In this document: one piece after another, positions 7,436-14,485 of the stretch | Layout of the letters: each line of letters starts with the position of its first letter | Numbering within the stretch: position 1 is the first letter of the stretch | Source: an uncultured Oscillibacter sp. | GTDB taxonomy: Bacteria; Bacillota; Clostridia; Oscillospirales; Oscillospiraceae | Reading direction: 5' to 3' | Assembly (NCBI RefSeq): GCF_910584465.1 | Contig: NZ_CAJUBK010000027.1 | Location: 1-31,095 of the forward strand | DNA: 31,095 bases | Notes under the pieces: model-generated | What the model saw: only the letters and a program-made list of their open reading frames with translations | Told to the model about the DNA's origin: nothing | The model's database searches: none | Translations under genes and position numbers: made by a program

Positions 7436-7668
7436 CCAGACCAGCGGCAGCGGAAAGAGGAGATCGTCCATTCCACGACCTCCAAAGCCCCCGCGCGGGC
7501 CGAGCCGCGGGCAGGGACATGCCTGTCTCAGGAAGTCCCCGGCCGCGCCCTCGTGACCGCATGTTCGTCTTTTTCTCTCTTCCACCGTGCACGGCGCATC
7601 CTCTCTTTTTCTGCGGACAGAAAAAGAGAGAATGGGGGGGTGCGATGTACCAGCCGGCATCCCGGCTG
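7436..7668 (-). repeat. Right arm of the pheS-pheT inverted repeat
   Basis: Inverted partner of 7030-7262. It ends with the hairpin CAGCCGGCATCCCGGCTG (7651-7668), whose stem is longer than, but corresponds to, CAGCC...GGCTG in the left arm. pheT starts 26 nt later. No ribosome-binding site and start combination inside the arms looks genuine. Confidence 0.88.
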
Positions 7669-7693
7669 AATCCTTCTTCAAGGAGTTAAGACT

Positions 7694-10390
7694 ATGAAAC
7701 TTTCCCGTAAATGGTTGCAAGAATTCGTTGACATAGGCCCGGTCGGCGACCGGGGATTCGCCGAGGCCATGACGATCTCCGGCTCCAAGGTGGAGGTCAC
7801 CGAGGACTTGGGGGCCGGGATCTCTAACGTGGTCGTGGGCCGCATCGAGAAGATGGAGCGCCACCCCGACAGCGACCACATGTGGATCTGCCAGATCGAC
7901 GCCGGCCAGGACGGGCCCGTCCAGATCGTCACCGGCGCGTGGAACATCCACGAGGGGGACCTGGTGCCCGCGGCCCTGCATGACTCCACCCTCCCCGGCG
8001 GGAAGAAGATCGAGAAGGGCAAGCTCCGGGGCGTCCTCTCCAACGGTATGCTCTGCTCCCTCAGCGAGCTGGGGCTGGATACCCGCGACTTCCCGTATGC
8101 CGCCATCACCGCCGCCGCCCTGCTGAACGACTACAAGCCCATCGACCCCGAGAAGCCCTCCATCCCGGCGGACGTCGTCCCCGGCCATAAGATCTACGGC
8201 TCCGTCAAGGCCGCCTTCGTGACCAAGGTGGAAAACCTCGGGGATGGACGCTTCACCGTGAGCTGCGACAGCGGCGGGACCTATCACACCATCACCACAT
8301 CCTTGGCCAACATCCACGAGCACGACACGGTGGCGCTGGATACCAAGACGGAGCGCATCTGCACCCTGGCGGACCTCCGCGCGGAACAGCGGGAGTTCCC
8401 CCACTGCATCGAGGACGGCATCTTCGTCCTCCACGAGGAGGGGGCAAAGCCCGGCGACGACATCCGCCCGGTCATCGGCGCGGACGACCACGTGGTCGAG
8501 TTCGAGATCACCCCCAACCGGCCGGACTGCCTCAGCGTCATCGGCCTGGCCCGGGAAGCCGCCGTCACCTTCGGCAAGCCCCTCAAGCTCCATGAGCCCG
8601 TGGTGAAGGGCGGGGGCCCCGGCTCCCTGCCGGATCTGCTGGACGTGGAGACCCCGGATCCTGAGCTCTGCCCCCGCTACACCGCCCGGATGGTGCGCAA
8701 CGTCAAGATCGGCCCCTCGCCCAAGTGGATGCGGGAGCGCCTGCGGGCCAACGGCATCCGGCCCATCAGCAACATCGTCGACATCACGAACTACGTCATG
8801 CTGGAATACGGCCAGCCCATGCACGCCTTCGACTACCGCTATATCAAGGACGGCAGCATCGTGGTCCGCCGGGCGCGGGACGGCGAGGAGCTCACCACCC
8901 TGGACGGGAACGTATACCGGCTGGACCGCGGCATGCTGGTCATCGCCGACAAGACCCGCGCCGTGGGCCTGGCGGGCATCATGGGCGGGCTGAACAGCGA
9001 GATCGTGGAGGACACGGTGGACGTGGTCTTCGAGTCCGCCAATTTCGACGGGGCCTGCATCCGCAGGACCGCCCTGGCCCTGGGCAAGCGGACCGAGGCG
9101 TCCGCCAAGTTCGAGAAGGGCCTGGACATCCTGAACACCCTCCCGGCGGTGGACCGGGCCTGCGAGCTGGTGGAGCTGCTGGGGGCCGGCGAAGTCGTGG
9201 ACGGCGTCATCGACATCCTGAACTACGTGCCCCAGCCCGTCACCTTGAAGTTCGAGCCGGAGAAGATGGACCGCTTCCTGGGCGTGGACATCCCCGTGGA
9301 GGACCAGCGCAAGACCCTGACCGCCCTGGGCTTCGGCCTGGAGGGGGACACCATCACCGTGCCCTCCTGGCGCAGCGACGTGGAACACTGGTCCGACATC
9401 GCCGAGGAGACCGCCCGGTTCTACGGGTACAACAAGATCCCCGATACGCTCTCCTCCGGTCTGGGCGAGCGCCGGGGCTGGACCCCCGTCCAGCAGGCGG
9501 AGAACGCCGCCGGGGCCCTCTGCCGGGCGGCGGGCTACAGCGAGATCATCACCTATTCCTTCATCAGCCCCTCCTATTATGATAAGATCAACCTCCCTGC
9601 GGACTCTCCCCTCCGGGACTCCATGAAGATCCTGAACCCCCTGGGGGAGGACACCTCCATCATGCGCACCACCACCCTGCCCTCCATGCTGGAGATCCTG
9701 GCCCGGAACTGCCACTACCGCAACAAGGCCGTCCGGCTCTATGAGCTGGGCCGGACCTACTTCGCCAAAAACGACGGCTCCGGCATGGCCGACGAGCCCA
9801 AGGTGCTGTCCCTGGGCGGCTACGGCGGCGGCATCGACTTCTTCGAGATGAAGGGGGCCGCGGAGGCCGTGCTGGCAGGGCTGCGGATCGGGGACGTCCG
9901 CTTCGAGGCGGAGCGGGAGGCCCCCTCCTATCACCCCGGACGCTGCGCCAAGGTCTACAGCGGGGAGCGCCTCCTGGGCGTGCTGGGCCAGATCCACCCC
10001 GCCGTGGCCGCCAACTACGGCGTGGACTGCGAGCTCTACGCCGCCGAGCTGAGCTTCACCGCGCTCCTGGAGCGCATGGGCGGCACGCCGGTCTATCAGC
10101 CCCTGCCCCGGTTCCCCGCCGTCACGCGGGACATCGCCCTGGTCTGCGACGAGGGCCTCCCCGTGGGCACGCTGGAGGACTGCATCCGCCGGGGGGCCAA
10201 GGGCCTGCTGAAGAGCGTGAGCCTCTTCGACATCTACGCCGGCGCCGACATCCCCGCGGGGAAGAAGAGCGTGGCCTTCAACCTGGAGCTGCGCGCCGAC
10301 GACCGGAGCCTCACCGCCCAGGAGGCCGACGAGGACGTGAAGGGCATCCTGGAGCTGCTGGGGAGCGAGCTGAACGCGGTCCTGCGGTGA
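7694..10390 (+). CDS. pheT: Phenylalanyl-tRNA synthetase beta subunit with an extra insert
   Basis: 898 residues, about 100 longer than the usual PheT of roughly 800. Order: N-terminal B1 and tRNA-binding OB domain (VVVGRIEKMERHPDSDHM ... GMLCSLSELGL, to residue 128), an unusual segment (about 136-238), then B3/B4 editing core (EITPNRPDCLSVIGLAREA; ISNIVDITNYVMLEYGQPMHAFDY), B5 and the class II-like core (FYGYNKIPD), and the C-terminal ferredoxin-like anticodon-binding domain (PRFPAVTRDIALV ... FNLELRADDRSLTAQEAD). The start at 7694 follows AAGGAG. It should share the T-box-controlled transcript with pheS, across 720 nt filled with an inverted repeat. The second subunit provides tRNA binding and editing of Tyr-tRNA(Phe). 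Confidence 0.96.
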   Translation: MKLSRKWLQEFVDIGPVGDRGFAEAMTISGSKVEVTEDLGAGISNVVVGRIEKMERHPDSDHMWICQIDAGQDGPVQIVTGAWNIHEGDLVPAALHDSTLPGGKKIEKGKLRGVLSNGMLCSLSELGLDTRDFPYAAITAAALLNDYKPIDPEKPSIPADVVPGHKIYGSVKAAFVTKVENLGDGRFTVSCDSGGTYHTITTSLANIHEHDTVALDTKTERICTLADLRAEQREFPHCIEDGIFVLHEEGAKPGDDIRPVIGADDHVVEFEITPNRPDCLSVIGLAREAAVTFGKPLKLHEPVVKGGGPGSLPDLLDVETPDPELCPRYTARMVRNVKIGPSPKWMRERLRANGIRPISNIVDITNYVMLEYGQPMHAFDYRYIKDGSIVVRRARDGEELTTLDGNVYRLDRGMLVIADKTRAVGLAGIMGGLNSEIVEDTVDVVFESANFDGACIRRTALALGKRTEASAKFEKGLDILNTLPAVDRACELVELLGAGEVVDGVIDILNYVPQPVTLKFEPEKMDRFLGVDIPVEDQRKTLTALGFGLEGDTITVPSWRSDVEHWSDIAEETARFYGYNKIPDTLSSGLGERRGWTPVQQAENAAGALCRAAGYSEIITYSFISPSYYDKINLPADSPLRDSMKILNPLGEDTSIMRTTTLPSMLEILARNCHYRNKAVRLYELGRTYFAKNDGSGMADEPKVLSLGGYGGGIDFFEMKGAAEAVLAGLRIGDVRFEAEREAPSYHPGRCAKVYSGERLLGVLGQIHPAVAANYGVDCELYAAELSFTALLERMGGTPVYQPLPRFPAVTRDIALVCDEGLPVGTLEDCIRRGAKGLLKSVSLFDIYAGADIPAGKKSVAFNLELRADDRSLTAQEADEDVKGILELLGSELNAVLR

Positions 10391-10440
10391 AGCGGACCGG
10401 GCTCCAGTAAAAATCTTTCGTAAAATTCCTGATGAAACCC

Positions 10441-10469
10441 TTTACAGTGCGGCAAAAATCGAGTATACT
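10441..10469 (+). promoter_or_regulatory. Promoter of the IreB-family gene
   Basis: TTTACA (10441-10446), 17-bp spacer, TATACT (10464-10469), 31 nt before the start codon. Confidence 0.82.
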
Positions 10470-10500
10470 AGAGATGATTTGAAAGGAAGGTGGTGTACCT

Positions 10501-10746
10501 ATGGACGATTTCACCAGAAAATTCAGTCTCGCCTTGGAAAAGGACGCGGAGATCCATCAGATCCTCTCCACGGTCTACAAGTCCCTGGAGGAGAAGGGCT
10601 ATAACCCGATCAACCAGATCGTGGGCTATATCCTGTCCGAGGACCCCACCTATATCACCAACCACAACAACGCCCGGACCCTGATCCGCAAGATCGACCG
10701 GGACGAGCTGCTGCAGGTGCTGGTGCGGAGGTATCTGGGCCAGTAA
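10501..10746 (+). CDS. ireB: IreB-family regulatory phosphoprotein (UPF0297)
   Basis: 81 residues, the family length. In Enterococcus, IreB is phosphorylated by the PASTA kinase IreK and influences cephalosporin resistance. The family pattern is clear: FTRKFSLALEKDAEIHQILSTVY (the region carrying the phosphorylated Thr in Enterococcus), LEEKGYNPINQIVGYILSEDPTYITNHNNAR, and RKIDRDELLQVLVRRYL. Strong promoter, AAGGAAGGTGG site, and a terminator downstream make it a single-gene unit. In many Firmicutes this gene is followed by ruvX/yrrK and a DUF1292 gene; these are absent here. Confidence 0.95.
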   Translation: MDDFTRKFSLALEKDAEIHQILSTVYKSLEEKGYNPINQIVGYILSEDPTYITNHNNARTLIRKIDRDELLQVLVRRYLGQ

Positions 10747-10783
10747 CAAAAAGAGTTACAAATTGTCACCGATCGCGACGCGC

Positions 10784-10842
10784 ATCCCGTGGGATGCGGC
10801 TTGCCGCCCACTATGGCGGAGGCCGGATCCCACGGGATTTTT
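10784..10842 (+). terminator. Terminator after the IreB-family gene
   Basis: A 12-bp stem, ATCCCGTGGGAT (10784-10795) with ATCCCACGGGAT (10827-10838), enclosing a second GC hairpin, followed by five T. Confidence 0.85.
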
Positions 10843-10907
10843 GCGGCTTTTGTCAGGTCTGCCCTATAGAGCTGTCGCTTTTTCGGCAAAATGCTCATAA
10901 CAGAATG

Positions 10908-10936
10908 TTGACAAAACGGGAAAAAGATGTTACAAT
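10908..10936 (+). promoter_or_regulatory. Near-consensus sigma-A promoter
   Basis: TTGACA (10908-10913), 17-bp spacer, TACAAT (10931-10936). It drives the 101-aa gene that starts at 10965 with a short leader. Confidence 0.9.
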
Positions 10937-10964
10937 TTGGTTACAAAATTTCAAGGAGGTTTTT

Positions 10965-11270
10965 ATGGCTGGGAAGAACAGCAAGAACGAGGGCCTCATC
11001 TATAAGGGCCATCCCCTCCGCAGAGCGGGCAACCTGATCTACTACGGCACGATGGCCGAGAAATATATCATCATGATGCAGGTGCTGGACACCAAGAAGG
11101 AGCAGGACCTGGATCTGGCCACGAAGGTCTCCATCCAGCTCCAGCTCACCGCCCCGGACCTGAGGTCCCGGGACCGGGTGGTCAAAAAGAGCGAGAAGGA
11201 CAGCCTCTACGCGGCGATGGACATCGCCACCGTGTGGCTGGAGCGGGCCCTGGCGGGCAAGGAGAGATGA
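10965..11270 (+). CDS. Conserved hypothetical protein, 101 aa
   Basis: A small, charged, soluble protein starting MAGKNSKNEGLIYKGHPLRR, with a central hydrophobic core (GNLIYYGTMAEKYIIMMQVL), a segment with many Asp and Leu (TKKEQDLDLATKVSIQLQLT) and a C-terminal helix (SLYAAMDIATVWLERAL). I recall close relatives across clostridia annotated only as hypothetical, so it looks like a genuine conserved family with unknown role. The ATG at 10965 follows a perfect AAGGAGG; the open frame upstream to 10794 runs through a terminator and a promoter and is not coding. A near-consensus promoter suggests high expression. The NlpC/P60 gene follows after 54 nt with no terminator seen, so they may be co-transcribed. 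Confidence 0.85.
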   Translation: MAGKNSKNEGLIYKGHPLRRAGNLIYYGTMAEKYIIMMQVLDTKKEQDLDLATKVSIQLQLTAPDLRSRDRVVKKSEKDSLYAAMDIATVWLERALAGKER

Positions 11271-11324
11271 GGACCGGCCTCTGAGGCCGTCATACGAAAG
11301 ATACGAGAAAGGAACTGTACACCT

Positions 11325-12236
11325 ATGGACCGATTTGCTGGAAAAGCCGCCAAGTTCCTGGCGCTCTTTGCTGTTATGATGATGACCCTGGCCGTCACCG
11401 CCTTCGCCGCCGAGGGCGATCCCCTGGTGATCGGCATCGGCAAGACCACCGGCTCCTCCCTCCGCCTCCGGTCCGCGCCGTCCCTGGACGCGCCCGTCAT
11501 CACCATGCTGGACAAGGACTGGATCATCGCCGTGCTGGGCGAGGAGGACGGCTGGTATCACGTGGCCCACAACGGCGAGGACGGCTACGTCTCCGCGGAA
11601 TTCTTCACCATGAGCGAGGAGACCGAGTTCGAGTACTACGGCCGGATCAACGCCCGCGGCGTCAATGTCCGGGCCGAGTCCAACACCGGCAGCGAGATCT
11701 TGAACAACCTGGGCCTCGGCTCCGGCATCACCGTCGTCGGCATCGAGGACGGCTGGTACGAGATCACCGGTACATACGGCGACGGCTACGTCCGCAGCGA
11801 CTACATCAGCCTGACCAACGAGACCCCCCTGACCCCCGGTGCGGCCGTGGGCGACAGCGGCATCGTCGACTTCGCCCGGCAGTACCTGGGCGTCCGGTAC
11901 AGCTACGGCGGCGCGTCCCCCAGCGGCTTCGACTGCTCCGGCTTCACGATGTATATCTACAAGCAGTTCGGCGTGTCCCTGCCCCACACGGCCACTGGCC
12001 AGTGGCAGAGCGGCCTGGGCACCAGGGTCTACAGCATCGGTGAGCTCCAGCCCGGCGACCTGGTCTTCTTCAACGACCCGTCCCGCAACGCCGGAAAGGC
12101 CTGCTCCCACGCCGGCATCTACGTCGGCGGCGGCCAGATCATCCACTCCTCCTCTTCCCGGAGCGGCGGCGTGATCTACTCCGACTTGACCGACGGCTAC
12201 TACAATACATACTTCGTCGGCGGCATCCATATCTGA
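11325..12236 (+). CDS. Secreted SH3b-SH3b-NlpC/P60 peptidoglycan hydrolase
   Basis: 303 residues. A signal peptide (residues 1-29, ending TAFAA) is followed by two bacterial SH3 domains (about 35-95, with SLRLRSAPSLDAPVI and GWYHV; about 103-163, with GVNVRAESNTGSEIL and GWYEI), a short linker, and an NlpC/P60 domain (about 178-303). The catalytic triad is visible: Cys204 in FDCSGF, His262 in CSHAGIY, and His274 in IIHSSS. Such enzymes are secreted endopeptidases that cut the stem peptide of peptidoglycan, with SH3 domains binding the wall. The gene ends at a strong terminator. Confidence 0.94.
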   Translation: MDRFAGKAAKFLALFAVMMMTLAVTAFAAEGDPLVIGIGKTTGSSLRLRSAPSLDAPVITMLDKDWIIAVLGEEDGWYHVAHNGEDGYVSAEFFTMSEETEFEYYGRINARGVNVRAESNTGSEILNNLGLGSGITVVGIEDGWYEITGTYGDGYVRSDYISLTNETPLTPGAAVGDSGIVDFARQYLGVRYSYGGASPSGFDCSGFTMYIYKQFGVSLPHTATGQWQSGLGTRVYSIGELQPGDLVFFNDPSRNAGKACSHAGIYVGGGQIIHSSSSRSGGVIYSDLTDGYYNTYFVGGIHI

Positions 12237-12251
12237 TCATAGGACAAGCAA

Positions 12252-12282
12252 AAAGCGGCACGGTGAGGCACCGTGCCGCTTT
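12252..12282 (+). terminator. Rho-independent terminator after the NlpC/P60 gene
   Basis: A 14-bp perfect stem (12252-12265 with 12269-12282) with AAA/TTT ends and a 3-nt loop. It is symmetric, so it could work in both directions. Confidence 0.88.
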
Positions 12283-12357
12283 CCTGCGTTTTGAGGGCCG
12301 GCCGAGGAAAGGCCCCTTGCGGGCCCCCTGCCCCTGGGAGCGGCGCTCCGGCGCTCC

Positions 12358-12388
12358 ATCCGCTCCCTTCTATGAAAGGGGAGCGGAT
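12358..12388. repeat. Intergenic hairpin between the NlpC/P60 and XRE genes
   Basis: ATCCGCTCCC (12358-12367) pairs with GGGAGCGGAT (12379-12388). It lies in a 300-nt gene-free, GC-rich stretch (12237-12539) that otherwise holds the terminator upstream and the operator/promoter downstream. Function unknown. Confidence 0.55.
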
Positions 12389-12437
12389 AGTGCGCTGCCG
12401 CGCCCGCCGCTTGGCGGCTGAGCCGGCTTTTTCGGCG

Positions 12438-12480
12438 GCAACCGGATCGGTTGCGCGGCCGGTTGGTGGACGCAACCGGC
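12438..12480. promoter_or_regulatory. Cluster of GCAACCGG-type half-sites, likely operator
   Basis: A 17-bp palindrome GCAACCGGATCGGTTGC (12438-12454) is followed by a second inverted repeat, GCCGGTTG (12458-12465) and CAACCGGC (12473-12480), plus another GCAACC at 12481-12486. The second repeat surrounds the -35 hexamer and reaches into the promoter spacer, so a bound protein should block transcription. The adjacent XRE-type regulator is the natural candidate. Confidence 0.6.
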
Positions 12481-12495
12481 GCAACCTGCTATACT
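12467..12495 (+). promoter_or_regulatory. Promoter of the XRE regulator gene
   Basis: TGGACG (12467-12472), 17-bp spacer, TATACT (12490-12495). Confidence 0.65.
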
Positions 12496-12539
12496 GAGCC
12501 CATGAAACATGTTTCGACTCTTACAGGGAGGCTATACGA

Positions 12540-13568
12540 ATGAACATCGCGGATATCATCAAGCAGGCCCGGGAGGGCTTAGGGCTCACCCAGGAGGACC
12601 TGGCGGAAAAACTGGAGGTCAGCCGACAGGCCGTGTCGAAATGGGAGCTGGGCGCGTCGGTCCCCAGCCCGGAGAACCTGGCGCTTTTGGAGGAGGTGCT
12701 GGGAGTCGAGTTTCCCGCGCCGGAGGAGGCGGTCCCACAGGAGGCGGCCCCCGGGGAGGCCGTCCCTCAGCCCGCTCCGAAAGCGCCCTTTTGGAACTGG
12801 AAGCGGGTGGTGCTCCTGGTTTTGGGAGTGCTGATCGTGTCGGCCCTGCTGTCCATTGTCATGTTCGAGACCCTCAGGGCGGACACCCATACGGACGCAG
12901 CCAGGCACAGGGATCCCTATATCACGGACATCGCCTTTTTCGACGAGGACGCCGCTCCGCTCCGGCCGGATCTGGGGGACGGGTGGTACCACTTTGCCCC
13001 TGAGCGGAAGGTGCTGATGGCCGTGGAGTTCCAGGACGGCCTGGAGACCGGTGTGGACGCCGTCTCCCTCTTCCTGACTCCCGCCGGGACGGAGACCTTT
13101 GACCTGCGCCAGCAGCTGGCGGTGCAGGCGGTCCCGGACGGCAGGCACCTCGCCCTCTTCGCGCTCCATATCCCGAAGGACCTGATGGGCCATCTGGATA
13201 TCGTGCTGGGATCCGGCGGTGTGCAGACGGTGGCGGAGACGCTGAACGTGGCGGCGGAGGCCCCGGATGCAGATCCCCTCCCCGGAGAGGAGGGGCCTCT
13301 GGCCCTCAGCGCCACGGATATCACGATCGGCTTGGAGGACTCGGTATATCCCGTGCTGGAGGTGCTGGGCGCGCCTGTGGAGGACGTGGCGTGGATCTCG
13401 GCGGACCCGGACATCGCGGGGGTCTCCACCACCGGCATGGTCTGGGGCGTGTCCCCCGGTGTCACCACCGTCACCGCCGAGTGGGAGGGCCGGACGGCGG
13501 AGTGCCGGATCCGGGTATTCGCCGAAGCCATCCCCACGGACGAGTCCGGCGTGAGCGTATCAGAGTAA
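12540..13568 (+). CDS. Membrane-anchored XRE-family regulator with a Big2-like outer domain
   Basis: 342 residues. Residues 1-55 are an XRE helix-turn-helix (REGLGLTQEDLAEKLEVSRQ, then AVSKWELG). A Pro/Glu/Ala-rich linker leads to one membrane helix (about 89-109, VVLLVLGVLIVSALLSIVMF). The rest should lie outside the cell: a domain of unknown type (110-255), then a bacterial Ig-like (Big2) domain at about 260-331 (VAWISADPDIAGVSTTGMVWGV-type pattern with GVTTVTAEWEG). This is a one-protein route for an outside signal to reach DNA, though what it senses and regulates is unknown. GGGAGG precedes the ATG. Its stop codon overlaps the first copy of a duplicated terminator hairpin. Confidence 0.88.
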   Translation: MNIADIIKQAREGLGLTQEDLAEKLEVSRQAVSKWELGASVPSPENLALLEEVLGVEFPAPEEAVPQEAAPGEAVPQPAPKAPFWNWKRVVLLVLGVLIVSALLSIVMFETLRADTHTDAARHRDPYITDIAFFDEDAAPLRPDLGDGWYHFAPERKVLMAVEFQDGLETGVDAVSLFLTPAGTETFDLRQQLAVQAVPDGRHLALFALHIPKDLMGHLDIVLGSGGVQTVAETLNVAAEAPDADPLPGEEGPLALSATDITIGLEDSVYPVLEVLGAPVEDVAWISADPDIAGVSTTGMVWGVSPGVTTVTAEWEGRTAECRIRVFAEAIPTDESGVSVSE

Positions 13569-13596
13569 AAGAGCGGGGCCGTCAAGGCCCCGCTCT
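13568..13596. terminator. Terminator hairpin, copy 1 of a perfect 29-bp direct repeat
   Basis: An 11-bp GC stem (13570-13580 with 13586-13596) with loop GTCAA, starting at the stop codon of the XRE gene. The same 29 bp recur at 13759-13787. Confidence 0.85.
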
Positions 13597-13758
13597 GAGC
13601 TTGTTGAAAAACGTGAAGATATCGTCAACGGGAAGGACGGGTGTGTGCGGGAGACCCAGGAGGGGTCTCCTGCACCATTCGGATCAAGAAGTTTTGAGGA
13701 CTTTCAAAAAAGTTCTCAAAACTTGCTCAGCCTGTCGAAAAGATTTTTCGGCAGGCTG
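13597..13758 (+). repeat. Structured dispersed repeat, full copy 1
   Basis: 162 bp between two identical terminator hairpins. It carries three hairpins: 13650-13670 (8-bp stem), 13689-13724 (16-bp stem, 4-nt loop) and 13728-13758 (about 14 bp, loop GAT). Positions 13623-13675 match the reverse complement of the copy near 30200 with one difference in 53. The other two stems differ in sequence between copies yet both are paired. No credible gene. Confidence 0.9.
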
Positions 13759-13787
13759 AAAGAGCGGGGCCGTCAAGGCCCCGCTCT
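13759..13787. terminator. Terminator hairpin, copy 2 of the 29-bp direct repeat
   Basis: Identical to 13568-13596. It begins exactly where the last hairpin of the intervening repeat ends, and is followed by TTCATTCG. It also lies just beyond the 3' end of the convergent HAD gene and can serve both strands. Confidence 0.85.
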
Positions 13788-13822
13788 TCATTCGCGTATC
13801 CCGCCGGGCCTGCCGGGGGGCC

Positions 13823-14440
13823 CTAAGCGGAGACCGGCACCCCGGCGGCGTTGAGCGATCGCCGGAGATGGGCGAGGTCCCCGTCGAAGACCGCGCCGCC
13901 CATGCCCACGTACCAGGCCCCCTCGATATTGAGGGCCAGGTCGTCGATGAAGAAGCACTCCTCCGGCTTGAGGCCGTACTCCCGGAACAGGACCTCGTAG
14001 ATCTCGTGCTGGGGCTTGAGCAGCTTCCAGTCGGCGGAGACGATCCGCCCGTCGAAGCACTCGCTGCCGGGGATCCGGGGGAAATACCGGGGCAGATCCT
14101 CCTTGGCGTTGGACAGCAGATAGATGCCGTACCCCAGGCCCTTCAGCTCCCGGATCAGGTCCGCCATGCCCTCCACGGGCAGGAGGCAGGTCTCCCACCA
14201 CCGCTCCGTCAGCTCCCGGGCGGCGGTGTGGAGCCGCTCCGGCAGGCGGCGGCACATGGCGGCGGCGGCTTCCTCCCAGGAGAGGGTCCCCCGGTCCAGC
14301 TGGACCCACTCGACGGAGGCGAAGACCTCCCGGAGCAGCAGCGGGCGGTCCTCCTCCGGGATGCCGGCGCGTTCCACGAAGAGGTCGGGACGCCAGTGGA
14401 TGAGCACGTTGCCCATATCGAAGACGATGTTCCGGATCAT
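13823..14440 (-). CDS. HAD-superfamily phosphatase, YihX-like
   Basis: 205 residues. All four HAD motifs are visible: motif I FDMGNVL (nucleophile and acid/base region, here D-x-G-N as in the YihX group), motif II LLSNAK, motif III Lys in WKLLKPQHEIY, and motif IV FFIDDLALNIEGA. A helical cap follows motif I (residues about 15-85). The YihX group dephosphorylates sugar phosphates such as glucose-1-phosphate; the substrate here is not known. The start has an AAGGAGGAG site. It lies 45 nt after the fused permease gene on the same strand, so it is probably the last gene of the ABC transporter operon, perhaps acting on the imported compound. Confidence 0.9.
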   Translation of the reverse strand: MIRNIVFDMGNVLIHWRPDLFVERAGIPEEDRPLLLREVFASVEWVQLDRGTLSWEEAAAAMCRRLPERLHTAARELTERWWETCLLPVEGMADLIRELKGLGYGIYLLSNAKEDLPRYFPRIPGSECFDGRIVSADWKLLKPQHEIYEVLFREYGLKPEECFFIDDLALNIEGAWYVGMGGAVFDGDLAHLRRSLNAAGVPVSA

Positions 14441-14485
14441 AAGCTCCTCCTTCGAAAATACATCCTCCTTATTTTACCGCGGCTG

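Noticed and set aside
7106..7669. A 187-codon open frame within the pheS-pheT inverted repeat
   Set aside because: It has no proper ribosome-binding site and its sequence follows the repeat structure, including both arms; nothing protein-like is conserved between the arms.
7433..9997. An 854-codon open frame on the - strand opposite pheT
   Set aside because: It is antisense to an unambiguous pheT, its translation is His/Gly/Val-rich without domain patterns, and such frames are common opposite GC-rich genes.
13645..13854. A short frame beginning MRETQEGSPAP, repeated at 30219 on the - strand as MRETQEGSPAR
   Set aside because: The shared peptide comes from the conserved nucleotide core of the dispersed repeat; beyond it, the changes preserve base pairing and not codons.
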